DNA from: Burkholderia seminalis DSM 23518
GTDB lineage: Bacteria; Pseudomonadota; Gammaproteobacteria; Burkholderiales; Burkholderiaceae
DNA length: 64,000 bases
Assembly (NCBI RefSeq): GCF_902832885.1
Contig: NZ_CADFDK010000001.1
Location: forward strand, 930,001-994,000
Direction of reading: 5' to 3'
In this document: piece after piece, positions 27,767-37,512 of the stretch
Numbering within the stretch: position 1 is the stretch's first letter
Layout: the number at the start of each line of letters is the position of its first letter
Translations under genes and position numbers: made by a program
The notes under the pieces: generated by a model
Database searches by the model: none
What the model was told of the DNA's origin: nothing
The model's input: the letters and a program-made list of their open reading frames with translations, nothing else

Positions 27767-28792
27767 TCAGCGGCGCTTCTTCTTGTTGCGGTACTGGTCG
27801 GCGATCACGGCCGCGACGATGATCGCGCCCTTCACCATCTCCTGGTAATACGCGTCGATCCGGATGAACGTGAAGCCCGACGTCATCACGCCGAGGATCA
27901 GCACGCCGATCACGGTGCCCGTCACGCGGCCGAGGCCGCCCGACAGCGACGTGCCGCCGATCACGACGGCCGCGATCGCATCGAGCTCGTACATCACGCC
28001 CATGCCCGACTGGCCCGAGATCGCGCGCGCGGCCGTCACGGTGCCGGCGATCCCGCTCAAGAGGCCCGCGATCGCGTAGACGAACACCAGGTGGCGCGTG
28101 ACGTTGATGCCCGACACGACGGCCGCGTGACGGTTCGCGCCGATCGCGTAGGTGTACTTGCCGAAGCGCGTGTAGCGCAGCACGACGTGGAAGATCGCCG
28201 CGATCACGAGAAAGATGATCACCGGATTGGCACCCGCGCCGATCGCCGCGAACTGATCGGTCAGCATCGACACCGGCATCCCGTTGGTGAACCACTTCGC
28301 GAAGCCGCGCGCGGCAACCATCGTGCCGAGCGTCGCGATGAACGGCGGGATGCCCGTCATCGCGATCAGCGTGCCGTTCAGCAGGCCGACCAGCAGCCCG
28401 ACGCACACGCCGGCCAGCACCGGCCAGATGATCGGCAGGTCGGTGAGGTGCGGAAACACCGCACGCGGGAAGTCGGACACCTGCGCGAGGCTCGCCGACA
28501 CGACGGCGGCGGCCGCGACGACCGACCCCGACGACAGGTCGATCCCGCTGGTGATGATCACGAGGTTCACGCCGACCGCGATGATGCCGATCACGGCCAT
28601 CTGCAGCACGATGATCTCGAGCCGCTCGGCGTTGAACAGGAAGCTCTGGCCGACGACGATCCAGCCGACGATCTCGAAGAACAGGCTGATGCCGACCAGC
28701 ACGAGGAAGATGCTCAGCTCGGGCGGCCACTTCGTGTGCCGCGACTTGAGTGTGATGGTCTGCGCATCCGCGACCGGATTCAGGTTGCCCAT
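27767..28792 (-). CDS. ABC sugar/inositol transporter permease (RbsC type)
   Basis: Inner-membrane permease of the ribose-type (CUT2) importers, 341 residues with 8-10 hydrophobic segments. Family signatures: NLVIITSGIDLSSGSVVAAA and the late cytoplasmic loop AIAAVVIGGTSLSGGLGRV, which contacts the ATPase. The start at 28792 (MGNLNPVADAQ) has GGAG 8 bases ahead; a TTG five codons upstream is less likely. Between the ATPase (27 bases away) and the IolH-like gene. Inositol as substrate is inferred from the cluster. Confidence 0.9.
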   Translation of the reverse strand: MGNLNPVADAQTITLKSRHTKWPPELSIFLVLVGISLFFEIVGWIVVGQSFLFNAERLEIIVLQMAVIGIIAVGVNLVIITSGIDLSSGSVVAAAAVVSASLAQVSDFPRAVFPHLTDLPIIWPVLAGVCVGLLVGLLNGTLIAMTGIPPFIATLGTMVAARGFAKWFTNGMPVSMLTDQFAAIGAGANPVIIFLVIAAIFHVVLRYTRFGKYTYAIGANRHAAVVSGINVTRHLVFVYAIAGLLSGIAGTVTAARAISGQSGMGVMYELDAIAAVVIGGTSLSGGLGRVTGTVIGVLILGVMTSGFTFIRIDAYYQEMVKGAIIVAAVIADQYRNKKKRR

Positions 28793-28819
28793 TTCAGTTG
28801 TCTCCAATCTTGTTTCGGC

Positions 28820-30397
28820 TCAGCGCGACGCGAGATCCATGATGCGGACCTGGTCGGCGTCCTTGCGATCGACGATGCCGGTCATGCGCCCTTCGTGCAT
28901 CACCATCACGCGATCGCTCATCCCCAGCACTTCCGGCATTTCCGACGAGATCATCAGCACCGCGACGCCCTTGCCGGCGAGCGCGCTGACGAGCCGGTGA
29001 ATCTCGGCCTTCGCGCCGACGTCGATGCCGCGCGTCGGTTCGTCGAGGATCAGGATGCGCGGCTGCGTGAGCAGCCAGCGGCCGATCAGCACCTTCTGCT
29101 GGTTGCCGCCCGACAGGTTCTGGATTGCCTCGTGCAGCCCCGGCGACTTCACGCGCAGCATCCGGCTCATTTCCTCGCAATCGCGCTTCAGTTGCGCCTG
29201 CTGCACGAAATTGAACTTCACGTAGCGGTGGCTGAGCACGGCCGCTTCCATGTTCGCGAGCAGGTCGAGATTCAGGAAGCAGCCGCTGTCCTTGCGGTCC
29301 TCGGTGAGGAACGCCATCCCGTGCTTCATCGCCTGCGCGGGCGTCGCGATCCGCACCGGCTTGCCATCGATCCGGATCTCGCCCGACGTGGCCGGCACGA
29401 CGCCGAACAGCGCCTCCGCGACGTTCGAGCGCCCCGAGCCGACGAGGCCCGCGACGCCGAGGATTTCCCCCGCGCGCAGCTCGAAGCTCACGTCGCGGAA
29501 CACGCCGTCGACGCAGAGATCCTTCACCGACAGCACGACGTCGCCGATCGGCACGTCTTCCTTCGGGAACATCTGCGTGATCTCGCGCCCGACCATCATG
29601 CGGATGATGTCGTCGCGCGTGACGTCGCTCGATGCATGCGTGCCGATGTACTTGCCGTCGCGGAACACCGAGAACTCGTCGGCGATCTCGAACAGCTCGT
29701 TCATCTTGTGCGTGATGTAGACGATGCCCTTGCCCTGCTCGCGCAGCTGGCGAATGATCCGGAACAGGTGCGTGACTTCCTTGTCGGTCAGCGCGGAAGT
29801 CGGCTCGTCCATGATCAGCACGTCGGAGTCGAACGACACGGCCTTCGCGATCTCGACCATCTGGCGGCTCGCGACGGTCAGCGTGCGCACGTCGGTTTCC
29901 GGATCGATGTCGATCGACAGCCGTTCGAACAGCGCGGCCGTGCGGCGGCGCAGCTCGGCGTGATCGATCAGGCCGAAGCGGTTCTTCGGTTCGCGGCGGA
30001 TCCAGATGTTCTCCGCGACCGTCATGTACGGCATCAGGTTGAGTTCCTGGTGGATCATCGCGATCCCGCGCTCGAGCGCATCGAGCGGGCCGTTCAGCAC
30101 GACCGGTTCGCCGTTGATCAGGATTTCGCCCTGGTCGGGCGTGTAGACGCCCGCGATGATCTTCATCAGCGTGGACTTGCCCGCGCCGTTCTCGCCCATC
30201 AGCGCGTGGACGGTGCCGCGGCGCACGCGGAACTGCACGCCGTCGAGCGCGACGACGCCGGGAAAGGACTTGCCGACGCCGCGTACCTCGAGCACGCAGT
30301 CGGCCGCGAAAGAAGCCGGCGCGGCGGACGACCCGCCGGACGAGGCGGCCGGTGCATCGCCGCCGGCCATCGGGCGCGCGACCCTGGCTGTAAACAT
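28820..30397 (-). CDS. ABC sugar/inositol transporter ATP-binding protein (RbsA type, duplicated)
   Basis: Two-domain ATPase of CUT2 importers, 525 residues. After an Ala/Ser/Gly-rich leader of about 35 residues, the first domain has Walker [13 protein letters not shown], Walker [12 protein letters not shown] and the family-typical degenerate signature ([13 protein letters not shown]). The second has the usual weakened nucleotide site ([16 protein letters not shown]) and the signature [15 protein letters not shown] with [17 protein letters not shown]. It powers the permease downstream and works with the binding protein upstream (68-base gap). Confidence 0.92.
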   Translation of the reverse strand: MFTARVARPMAGGDAPAASSGGSSAAPASFAADCVLEVRGVGKSFPGVVALDGVQFRVRRGTVHALMGENGAGKSTLMKIIAGVYTPDQGEILINGEPVVLNGPLDALERGIAMIHQELNLMPYMTVAENIWIRREPKNRFGLIDHAELRRRTAALFERLSIDIDPETDVRTLTVASRQMVEIAKAVSFDSDVLIMDEPTSALTDKEVTHLFRIIRQLREQGKGIVYITHKMNELFEIADEFSVFRDGKYIGTHASSDVTRDDIIRMMVGREITQMFPKEDVPIGDVVLSVKDLCVDGVFRDVSFELRAGEILGVAGLVGSGRSNVAEALFGVVPATSGEIRIDGKPVRIATPAQAMKHGMAFLTEDRKDSGCFLNLDLLANMEAAVLSHRYVKFNFVQQAQLKRDCEEMSRMLRVKSPGLHEAIQNLSGGNQQKVLIGRWLLTQPRILILDEPTRGIDVGAKAEIHRLVSALAGKGVAVLMISSEMPEVLGMSDRVMVMHEGRMTGIVDRKDADQVRIMDLASR

Positions 30398-30465
30398 GGA
30401 CGTTCCTCGACAAAGCGCGCGCGAACCCGGCAATGCCGGGCCCGCGCAGTTCAATGGACCGCCGG

Positions 30466-31392
30466 TCAGTGCTTGGCGTACTGGTTCATGTTCTCGGGCG
30501 TCACGAGCTCGAACGGCACGTTCACGTAGCGGTCGACCGGCTGCTTCTTCGCGAGCTTCAGCGCGGCGGCCACCGACTGCGCGCCCTGCCCGATCGCGTT
30601 CTGGTACACCGACACCTTCAGCTCGCCGGCCTTCATCGCCGCGAGCCCGTCCGGCGTCGCGTCGATGCCGGCGACGACCGTCTTCGGCGTCAGCTTGCGC
30701 GCGGCCTTCAGCGCGTTGATCGCACCGATCGCCATCTCGTCGTTGTTCGACACGATCGCGTCGAACTTGGTCCCGGAGCTCAGCCAGTTCATCGTGATGT
30801 CCTGGCCCTGCGTGCGGCTCCACTTGCCTTCGCGCTTGTCGACGATCTTCATGCCCGCGCAGTCCTTGGTCGCGATCACGTCCTCGATGTCCTTGGTGCG
30901 GGCACGCGCCGATTCGTTGGACAGCTCGCCCATCAGCACGAGAATGTCGCCCTTGCCGCCGAGCAGCTTGCACACCTGGCGCGCCTGCAGCGTGCCCGAC
31001 TGCTTTTCGTCGGACGCGACGACCGCGACGCCGGCCGGCAGCTTGTCGAAATCGACCGGCTTGCGGTTGACGTAGACCAGCGGGATCTTCGCGGCCGTCA
31101 CCATCTTCGTGATCTTCGGCGTCGCGTCGGTATCGACCGGGTTCACGATGATCGCGTCGACCTTCTGCGCGATCATGTTCTGGACCTGGCTCAACTGCTT
31201 GCCGACGTCGTTGCCGCCGTCCTCGATCTGCACGGTCACGCCGTCCTTCTTCGCCGAATCGGCGATGCTGTTGCGCAGGATGGTCAGGAACGTGTCGTCG
31301 AACGACGCCATCGTCACGCCGATCTTCTCGGCATGCGCGAGCGGCGCAGCCAGGATCGCGGCGGCCGCGACGGCCATCAGCTTGGTCTTCAT
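30466..31392 (-). CDS. Periplasmic sugar/inositol-binding protein of the ABC importer
   Basis: A 308-residue periplasmic binding protein (RbsB-like fold) with a clear Sec signal peptide (cut after LAAPLAHA, about residue 23). The ligand-binding family features follow: [20 protein letters not shown], the hinge region [16 protein letters not shown], and the late [18 protein letters not shown]. It is the first gene of the minus-strand inositol operon, divergent from iolC over 306 bases that carry two IolR-like sites. myo-Inositol is the likely ligand from context. Confidence 0.92.
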   Translation of the reverse strand: MKTKLMAVAAAAILAAPLAHAEKIGVTMASFDDTFLTILRNSIADSAKKDGVTVQIEDGGNDVGKQLSQVQNMIAQKVDAIIVNPVDTDATPKITKMVTAAKIPLVYVNRKPVDFDKLPAGVAVVASDEKQSGTLQARQVCKLLGGKGDILVLMGELSNESARARTKDIEDVIATKDCAGMKIVDKREGKWSRTQGQDITMNWLSSGTKFDAIVSNNDEMAIGAINALKAARKLTPKTVVAGIDATPDGLAAMKAGELKVSVYQNAIGQGAQSVAAALKLAKKQPVDRYVNVPFELVTPENMNQYAKH

Positions 31393-31510
31393 GATCAATC
31401 TGTCTCCTCATCTCCGGGGGGCGGAAGACGGCGCGTTGCGCGCCGCCGGGCCGAGTCCGATACGGACTGAAGCATCCGGATGGAACTGTAGATCACTTCC
31501 TCGAACATTT

Positions 31511-31524
31511 GGAAATTTATTTCT
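31511..31524. promoter_or_regulatory. IolR-type operator half-match GGAA-N6-TTCT
   Basis: GGAAATTTATTTCT: the inverted repeat GGAA-N6-TTCC with one mismatch. As I recall, this motif is the one described for the RpiR-family IolR of Sinorhizobium. Its centre is 30 bases from the perfect site. Confidence 0.55.
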
Positions 31525-31540
31525 ACGTGATTTCACCTAG

Positions 31541-31554
31541 GGAACTGGATTTCC
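31541..31554. promoter_or_regulatory. IolR-type operator GGAA-N6-TTCC
   Basis: GGAACTGGATTTCC is a perfect match to the GGAA-N6-TTCC pattern, about 150 bases from both flanking gene starts. The RpiR-family protein at 22406-23290 is the likely binder. Confidence 0.65.
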
Positions 31555-31698
31555 AAAAAGTCTAGACTGCGTCCGTAGCCCGATTCCCCGCGGCAGGCAG
31601 TCCCGCGTCGTGCAGCGCACGTCACGGCGTGCGGCCGGAGGATCGGTCCCCCAATCCGCCGGCAACGTCGACCGCCGGCCGCGAGCGTGACACGTGAT

Positions 31699-33657
31699 AT
31701 GAGCCAGCTGAACTTTCCGAGTGACCGCCCCATCGATCTCGCCTGCCTCGGCCGCGTGGCCGTGGATCTCTATGCGCAGCAGTACGGCAGCCGCCTCGAA
31801 GATGCCCGCAGCTTCCAGATGTATCTCGGCGGCTCGTCGGGCAACGTCGCGTTCGGCGTCGCGCGGCTCGGGCTGAAGACCGCGATGATTTCGCGCGTCG
31901 GCGACGAACAGATGGGCCGCTTCCTGCGCGAGACGCTCGAGCGCGAAGGCTGCGACACGAGCCAGCTGCAGACCGACCGCGAGCGCCTCACCGCGCTGGT
32001 GCTGCTCGGGCTGAAGGATCGCGACACGTTCCCGCTGCTGTTCGTGCGCGAGAACTGCGCGGACATGGCCGTGCGCGCAGACGAGATCCGCGAGGACTTC
32101 ATCGCCGGCTGCCGGGCGCTGGCGATCACCGGCACGCACCTGTCGACGCCGGGCACGCGCGAGGCGTCGCTGACCGCGCTCGGCTACGCGCGCCGCCACG
32201 GCGTCGTGCGGATCCTCGACATCGACTACCGGCCCGTGCTGTGGGGGCTGACCGCACGCGGCGCGGGCGAGAACCGTTACGTGCCGGACGCGCAGGTCAC
32301 GCGGCAGCTGCAGCAGGTGCTCGGCGAATTCGACCTGCTGGTCGGCACCGAGGAGGAATTCCTGATCGCGGGCGGCGTGCCGCACGACCTGGTCGGGTCG
32401 CTGCGGGCCGTGCGCGCGATCACGAACGCGACGCTGGTCGTCAAGCGCGGCGCACTCGGCTGCTGCGTGATCGAAGGCGACATTCCGGCCGGCATCGACG
32501 CCGCGCCGACGTTCGTCGGCGAACGCGTCGAGGTGCTCAACGTGCTCGGCGCGGGCGACGCGTTCCTGTCGGGCCTGCTGTCGGGGCTGCTGCGCGGCCG
32601 CGACTGGGCCGAATCGACGCGCATCGCGAATGCGTGCGGCGCGATCGTCGTGTCGCGCCACGCATGCTCGGCCGCGATGCCGACGCCGGCCGAACTCGCG
32701 CACTGGTTCGACGGCAGCCGCAATCCGGCGGTCGATGCCGACCGCACGCTCGCGCACCTGCATCGCGTGACGGTGCCGCGCCGCGAATGGGACGACCTGT
32801 GCGTGATGGCGTTCGACCACCGCAGCCAGTTCTACGAACTCGCGGTGCAGGCCGGCGCGGACGAAGCGCGCATCAGGACGTTGAAGCGCCTGCTCGTGCG
32901 CGCGGTCGAGCAGGTCGAGCGCGAGCGCCGGATCGAAGGCCACGTCGGCGTGCTGATCGACGGCGGCGCCTACGGCAGCGACGCGCTCGCGTCGGCCACC
33001 GGGCGCGGCTGGTGGGTCGGCCGCCCGGTCGAGCTGCCGGGCTCGCGGCCGCTGCGGTTCGACGAGACACGCTCGGTCGGCTCGTCGCTCACGCACTGGC
33101 CGACCGAACAGGTCGTGAAATGCCTCGTCCACTACCACCCCGACGACGACGTCGACCTGCGCGTCGAGCAGGAGCAGCGCGTGCTGGAACTGTGGGAAGC
33201 CACCCGCGCCAGCGGCAACGAGCTGCTGCTCGAGATGATTCCGCCGCGCGCGGTCACGCCGGCCGGCACCGAGGACGACGCGGTGCTGCGCACGATCGCG
33301 CGCTTCTACAACCTCGGCGTGAAGCCCGAATGGTGGAAGCTCACGCCGCTGAGCGCGGACGGCTGGACGCGGCTCGCCGCGCTGATCGCCGAGCGCGACC
33401 CGCATTGCCGCGGCGCGGTGATCCTCGGGCTGAACCAGCCGCTGCAATACCTCGTCGACAGCTTCCGCGCGGCGACCAACCCGATCGTCAAGGGCTTCAT
33501 GGTCGGGCGCACGCTGTGGGCCGACGCGTCGCTGAACTGGTTCGCGGGCCGCATCGACGACCAGGCGCTGATCGACGAAGTCGCCGGCAACTTCACGCAA
33601 CTGGTCGACGCATGGCTGAGCCGCCGTGCGGCCGCGCGCACCGCCGCCGCGGCCTGA
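31699..33657 (+). CDS. iolC: Bifunctional 5-dehydro-2-deoxygluconokinase / DUF2090 aldolase-like protein
   Basis: A 652-residue fusion. The N-terminal half (about 10-330) is a PfkB-family kinase (MYLGGSSGNVAFGVARLG; phosphate-binding NVLGAGDAFLSGLL) that phosphorylates 2-deoxy-5-keto-gluconate. The C-terminal half (about 350-640) is DUF2090, with CVMAFDHRSQFYELA, HVGVLIDGGAYGSDAL and the end region NPIVKGFMVGRTLW. It is thought to cleave the kinase product to dihydroxyacetone phosphate and malonate semialdehyde in place of a separate IolJ, which is absent here. The ATG at 31699 is preferred over an in-frame GTG at 31687; the Shine-Dalgarno is weak. First gene of the plus-strand operon. Confidence 0.92.
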   Translation: MSQLNFPSDRPIDLACLGRVAVDLYAQQYGSRLEDARSFQMYLGGSSGNVAFGVARLGLKTAMISRVGDEQMGRFLRETLEREGCDTSQLQTDRERLTALVLLGLKDRDTFPLLFVRENCADMAVRADEIREDFIAGCRALAITGTHLSTPGTREASLTALGYARRHGVVRILDIDYRPVLWGLTARGAGENRYVPDAQVTRQLQQVLGEFDLLVGTEEEFLIAGGVPHDLVGSLRAVRAITNATLVVKRGALGCCVIEGDIPAGIDAAPTFVGERVEVLNVLGAGDAFLSGLLSGLLRGRDWAESTRIANACGAIVVSRHACSAAMPTPAELAHWFDGSRNPAVDADRTLAHLHRVTVPRREWDDLCVMAFDHRSQFYELAVQAGADEARIRTLKRLLVRAVEQVERERRIEGHVGVLIDGGAYGSDALASATGRGWWVGRPVELPGSRPLRFDETRSVGSSLTHWPTEQVVKCLVHYHPDDDVDLRVEQEQRVLELWEATRASGNELLLEMIPPRAVTPAGTEDDAVLRTIARFYNLGVKPEWWKLTPLSADGWTRLAALIAERDPHCRGAVILGLNQPLQYLVDSFRAATNPIVKGFMVGRTLWADASLNWFAGRIDDQALIDEVAGNFTQLVDAWLSRRAAARTAAAA

Positions 33658-33703
33658 TGCCCGTGCCCGTGACGACCACCCGACTCCTCTCTATCGACCG
33701 ACG

Positions 33704-35587
33704 ATGACCCACACCGTGAGACTGACCGTCAGCCAGGCGCTCGTGCGCTACCTGGCCGCCCTGCGCGCCGAAGTCGTCCAGCCCGACGGCCGCACCGACA
33801 TCCTGCCGTACTGCGGCGGCGTATTCGCGATCTTCGGCCACGGCAACGTGGCCGGGCTCGGCGAAGCGCTGCATGCCGAGCGGGACCGGCTGCCGACGTT
33901 CCGCGCGCACAACGAACAGGGGATGGCCAACGCGGCCGTCGCGTTCGCGAAAGCGCATTTCCGCCAGCGGATGATGGCCGCGACGTCGAGCATCGGCCCC
34001 GGCGCGACCAACATGCTGACCTCCGCCGCGCTCGCGCACGTCGGCCGGCTGCCGCTGTTGCTGCTGCCCGGCGACGTGTTCGTGTCGCGGCTGCCCGACC
34101 CCGTGCTGCAGCAGGTCGAGGATTTCGAACAGGGCGACATCAGCGCGAACGACTGCTTCCGGCCCGTGACGCGCTACTTCGACCGCATCACGTCGCCCGA
34201 GCAACTGCTCGTCGCGCTGCCGCGTGCGATCCAGGTGATGACCGATCCCGCGCAGTGCGGCCCCGTCTGTCTCGCGCTGCCGCAAGACGTGCAGACCTTC
34301 GCGTACGACTGGCCCGAGGATTTCTTCGCGCCGCCGGTGATCCGGATGCGCCGGCCGCCGGCCGACGCGCTCGAACTCGCCGACGCCCTCGACGTGCTGA
34401 AGGCCGCGAAGAAACCGCTGATCGTGGCCGGCGGCGGGGTGCTGTACAGCCAGGCGTGGGACGCGCTGCGCGCGTTCGCCGACACGCACGGCGTGCCGGT
34501 CGCCGAATCGCAGGCCGGCAAGGGCAGCCTCGCGTGGGATCACCCGCTGAACCTCGGATCGATCGGCGTGACGGGCTCGCCCGCCGCGAACCGCGCGGCC
34601 GCGCAGGCCGACGTCGTGTTCGCGGTCGGCACGCGGCTGCAGGATTTCACGACCGGCTCGCATGCGCTGTACGGCGACGCGACGCTGCTGAGCCTGAACG
34701 TGCAGCCGTTCGACGCGGGCAAGAAACGCGGCCGGCAACTGATCGCCGACGCACGCACGGGCCTCGGCCAGCTGTCGGGCGCGCTGGCCGGCTGGCACGC
34801 CGATCCCGCGTGGACGGCCGCGAACCGCGACCAGGCCGCCGCGTGGAACGCGCGCGTGACCGAGCTGACGACGCGCATCCCGAAGGACACGCTGCCGTAC
34901 GACGCGGAAGTGATCGGCGCGGTGCGCGACTCCGCGGCCGACGCGGGACGCGACAGCGCACGCGACGACCTCGTCGTCTGCGCGGCCGGCACGCTGCCGG
35001 CCGAGCTGCACAAGCTGTGGCGCAGCGGCGTGCCGGGCAACTATCACATGGACTATGCGTACTCGTGCATGGGCTACGAAGTGGCAGGCGGTCTCGGCGC
35101 GAAGCTCGCCCGGCCCGAGCGCGAGGTGATCGTGATCGTCGGCGACGGCTCGTACATGATGCTCAACGCGGAGCTCGCGACGTCCGTGATGCTCGGCCGC
35201 AAGCTGATCGTCGTGATCCTCGACAACCGCGGCTACGGCTGCATCGAGCGGCTGCAGCTGAACTGCGGCGGCGCGAGCTTCAACAACATGCTCGACGACT
35301 GCGTGCCCGAAGGCGGCGAACGCTCGACGATCGACTTCGCGATGCATGCGCGCGCGATGGGCGCCGAAGCCGTGCACGTGCGCGACATCGTCGAATTGCG
35401 CCACGAGATGAAGCGCGCCCGCGCGGCGAGGAAGAGCCAGGTGCTCGTGATCGACACCACCCACCGGCGCACGACCGACGACGGCGGCGCGTGGTGGGAA
35501 GTCGCGGTGCCGCAGGTATCCGCACGCGCCGGCGTCGACGCGGCGCACCGCGCGTATCTCGACGCGAAAACCCGGCAGCGGCGCTGA
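33704..35587 (+). CDS. iolD: 3D-(3,5/4)-trihydroxycyclohexane-1,2-dione hydrolase
   Basis: ThDP-dependent enzyme that opens the diketo-inositol ring to 5-deoxy-glucuronate. The 627-residue protein has the acetolactate-synthase plan: an N-terminal Pyr domain with the activating Glu (RAHNEQGMANAAVAF), a central domain (KPLIVAGGGVLYSQAWDAL), and a C-terminal PP domain with the metal/ThDP motif GDGSYMMLNAELATS and ILDNRGYGCIERLQ. Length fits the IolD family. The start at 33704 gives MTHTVRLTVSQALVRYL; iolC ends 46 bases upstream and iolE begins 61 bases downstream. Confidence 0.95.
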   Translation: MTHTVRLTVSQALVRYLAALRAEVVQPDGRTDILPYCGGVFAIFGHGNVAGLGEALHAERDRLPTFRAHNEQGMANAAVAFAKAHFRQRMMAATSSIGPGATNMLTSAALAHVGRLPLLLLPGDVFVSRLPDPVLQQVEDFEQGDISANDCFRPVTRYFDRITSPEQLLVALPRAIQVMTDPAQCGPVCLALPQDVQTFAYDWPEDFFAPPVIRMRRPPADALELADALDVLKAAKKPLIVAGGGVLYSQAWDALRAFADTHGVPVAESQAGKGSLAWDHPLNLGSIGVTGSPAANRAAAQADVVFAVGTRLQDFTTGSHALYGDATLLSLNVQPFDAGKKRGRQLIADARTGLGQLSGALAGWHADPAWTAANRDQAAAWNARVTELTTRIPKDTLPYDAEVIGAVRDSAADAGRDSARDDLVVCAAGTLPAELHKLWRSGVPGNYHMDYAYSCMGYEVAGGLGAKLARPEREVIVIVGDGSYMMLNAELATSVMLGRKLIVVILDNRGYGCIERLQLNCGGASFNNMLDDCVPEGGERSTIDFAMHARAMGAEAVHVRDIVELRHEMKRARAARKSQVLVIDTTHRRTTDDGGAWWEVAVPQVSARAGVDAAHRAYLDAKTRQRR

Positions 35588-35648
35588 CCGCGCCCGCCGC
35601 CCGCTAAAGCACCCGACAAGAACACCCTCCGAACCAAGGAAGCAAGTC

Positions 35649-36578
35649 ATGAGCTGGAACATCCGCATCGGCATCAATCCCCTGTCGTGGATGAACGACG
35701 ACCTGCCGTCGCTCGGCGGCGAGACGCCGCTCGAAACGGCGCTGAAGGAAGGCGCCGAAATCGGCTATGCGGGCTTCGAGCTCGGCAACAAGTTTCCGAA
35801 GACGGGCCCCGCACTGAAGGCGAAGCTCGCCGAATTCGGCCTCGTGTGCGTGTCCGGCTGGTATTCGGGCTTCCTCGCGGAAGTCGAACCGGGCATGAGC
35901 GACGCCGAGGCGGTCGCGGCCGAAATCGAGCGCTGCCGCGCGCACCTGACGAAGCTGCAGTTCAACGACGTGAAGGTCGTGGTCTACGGCGAATGCGCGG
36001 GCACGATCCAGGGCAGCATCGACACGCCGGTCGCGAAACGGCCGCGTTTCGTCGACGACGACGCCTGGCGGCGCTACGCGGCACGCCTCGACGCGTTCGG
36101 CGCGCACCTGCTCGACACGTACGGGATCAAGCTCGCCTACCATCACCACATGGGCGCGTACGTCGAGTCGCCCGACGACGTCGACCGGCTGATGGCGCTG
36201 ACCGACCCGACGAAGGTGTTCCTGCTGTTCGATACCGGCCACGCGTATTTCGGCGGCGCGGCCGACCCCGTCGCGCTGCTGAAGAAGCACGTGTCGCGCG
36301 TCGCGCACGTGCATTGCAAGGACGTGCGGCCGCAGGTCGTCACGCAGGCGCGCAACGACGGCTGGAGCTTCCTGAACGGCGTGATCAACGGCACGTTCAC
36401 GGTGCCGGGCGACGGCGCGCTCGATTACGACGCGACGCTGCGCACGCTGAAGGACGCCGGCTACGAAGGCTGGCTCGTCGTCGAGGCCGAGCAGGATCCG
36501 GCCGTCGCGCCGAGCTATGCGTATGCGAAAAAGGGCTACACGTCGCTGCGCGCGATCGTCGACCGGTTGAGTGCGTGA
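35649..36578 (+). CDS. iolE: Inosose dehydratase
   Basis: Removes water from 2-keto-myo-inositol to give the diketo-deoxy-inositol used by IolD; the enzyme is metal-dependent. The 309-residue TIM barrel opens with WNIRIGINPLSWMNDDLP, the typical IolE start, and carries metal-site stretches YAGFELGNKFPKTGP, AYHHHMGAYVESPDDVD, LLFDTGHAYFGGAAD and LVVEAEQDPAVAPSYAYAKK. It sits between iolD and iolB. Two further TIM-barrel relatives lie in the divergent operon, but this one has the canonical IolE sequence. Confidence 0.95.
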   Translation: MSWNIRIGINPLSWMNDDLPSLGGETPLETALKEGAEIGYAGFELGNKFPKTGPALKAKLAEFGLVCVSGWYSGFLAEVEPGMSDAEAVAAEIERCRAHLTKLQFNDVKVVVYGECAGTIQGSIDTPVAKRPRFVDDDAWRRYAARLDAFGAHLLDTYGIKLAYHHHMGAYVESPDDVDRLMALTDPTKVFLLFDTGHAYFGGAADPVALLKKHVSRVAHVHCKDVRPQVVTQARNDGWSFLNGVINGTFTVPGDGALDYDATLRTLKDAGYEGWLVVEAEQDPAVAPSYAYAKKGYTSLRAIVDRLSA

Positions 36579-36614
36579 GCGATTGAGCCCCCTTCCATTG
36601 CGGAGCCCCACCCC

Positions 36615-37433
36615 ATGACGATTTCTCCCCTGCTGGTCAAGGCATCCGCCGACCGCGAAATCTGCAACGTCACGCCTGAGTCGGCCGGCTGGAAGCATGT
36701 CGGCTTTCGCGCGCTGCGCCTGAAGGCCGGCGACACGGAAACGCTCGACACCGGCACGCGCGAGCTGTGCGTCGTCGTGCTGACGGGCACGGTGCGCGCC
36801 GAAGTCGACGGCGTAACCCACGATGCGCTCGGCAAGCGCGACAGCGTCTTCGAAGAGGTGTCGCCGGACGCGCTGTACGTGCCGGGCGGCAAGACCGTCA
36901 CGCTGGTCGCGACGCGCGACGCGGAAATCGCGTTGTGCACCGCGCCCTACGCGAGCGGCGACAAGCCCGTGCAACGCCTCGACGGCGAACGGATGCGCCG
37001 CTCGGTGCGCGGGCAAGGCACCAACACGCGCTACGTGTGCGACATCCTGATGGGCGACAACCCGGCGGCCGACCGGCTGCTCGTGGTCGAAGTCGTCACG
37101 CCTGCCAGCCATTCGAGCAGCTATCCGCCGCACAAGCACGATCGCGACGCGGCGCCCGACGAGACGTCGCTCGAGGAAACCTACTATCACCGGATCGATC
37201 CGCCGCAGGGTTTCGCGTTCCAGCGCGTGTATACGGACGACCGCAGCCTCGACGAAGCGTGCGCGGTCGAGAACCACGACGTCGTGATGGTGCCGCGCGG
37301 TTACCACCCGGTCGTCGCGCCGCACGGCTACAACCTGTACTACCTGAACGTGATGGCCGGGCCGAGCCGCGCATGGGCGTTCAAGAACGATCCCGCGCAC
37401 GAATGGATGATCGACGCGGCGCCGAAGCGCTGA
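36615..37433 (+). CDS. iolB: 5-Deoxy-glucuronate isomerase
   Basis: Isomerises 5-deoxy-glucuronate to 2-deoxy-5-keto-gluconate, the substrate of IolC. The 272-residue bicupin protein shows the metal-binding cluster SSYPPHKHDRDAAPDETSLE followed by ETYYHRIDPPQGFAFQRVY and the later VVMVPRGYHPVVAPHGYNLY with its His ligand. Length and order agree with the IolB/KduI family. It follows iolE by 36 bases and completes the ring-opening steps in this operon. Confidence 0.95.
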   Translation: MTISPLLVKASADREICNVTPESAGWKHVGFRALRLKAGDTETLDTGTRELCVVVLTGTVRAEVDGVTHDALGKRDSVFEEVSPDALYVPGGKTVTLVATRDAEIALCTAPYASGDKPVQRLDGERMRRSVRGQGTNTRYVCDILMGDNPAADRLLVVEVVTPASHSSSYPPHKHDRDAAPDETSLEETYYHRIDPPQGFAFQRVYTDDRSLDEACAVENHDVVMVPRGYHPVVAPHGYNLYYLNVMAGPSRAWAFKNDPAHEWMIDAAPKR

Positions 37434-37512
37434 GCGCAAGACGGGCGAGCGCGCGGCCCGTCGCGGTGCGATACCCGCGCGCAATCCGCATTTGCGACGA
37501 CACGGAGCCGCC

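Larger units (their letters stand above)
31393..31698. promoter_or_regulatory. Divergent control region of the two inositol operons
   Basis: A 306-base gap between the binding-protein gene and iolC, with an unusually AT-rich core (about 31500-31570). It holds two GGAA-N6-TTC(C/T) sites (31511-31524 and 31541-31554) and a perfect 10-base palindrome AGTCTAGACT (31559-31568). Exact -35/-10 boxes are not obvious. No small gene is seen. Confidence 0.7.

Noticed and set aside
27746-30529. A 927-codon plus-strand open frame opposite the ABC permease and ATPase genes
   Set aside because: Same GC-bias shadow; the minus-strand proteins show full ABC motifs.
31699-33657. The iolC fusion as an assembly artefact joining two genes
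   Set aside because: One continuous frame with intact domains on both sides; the same IolC-DUF2090 arrangement is known in proteobacteria.
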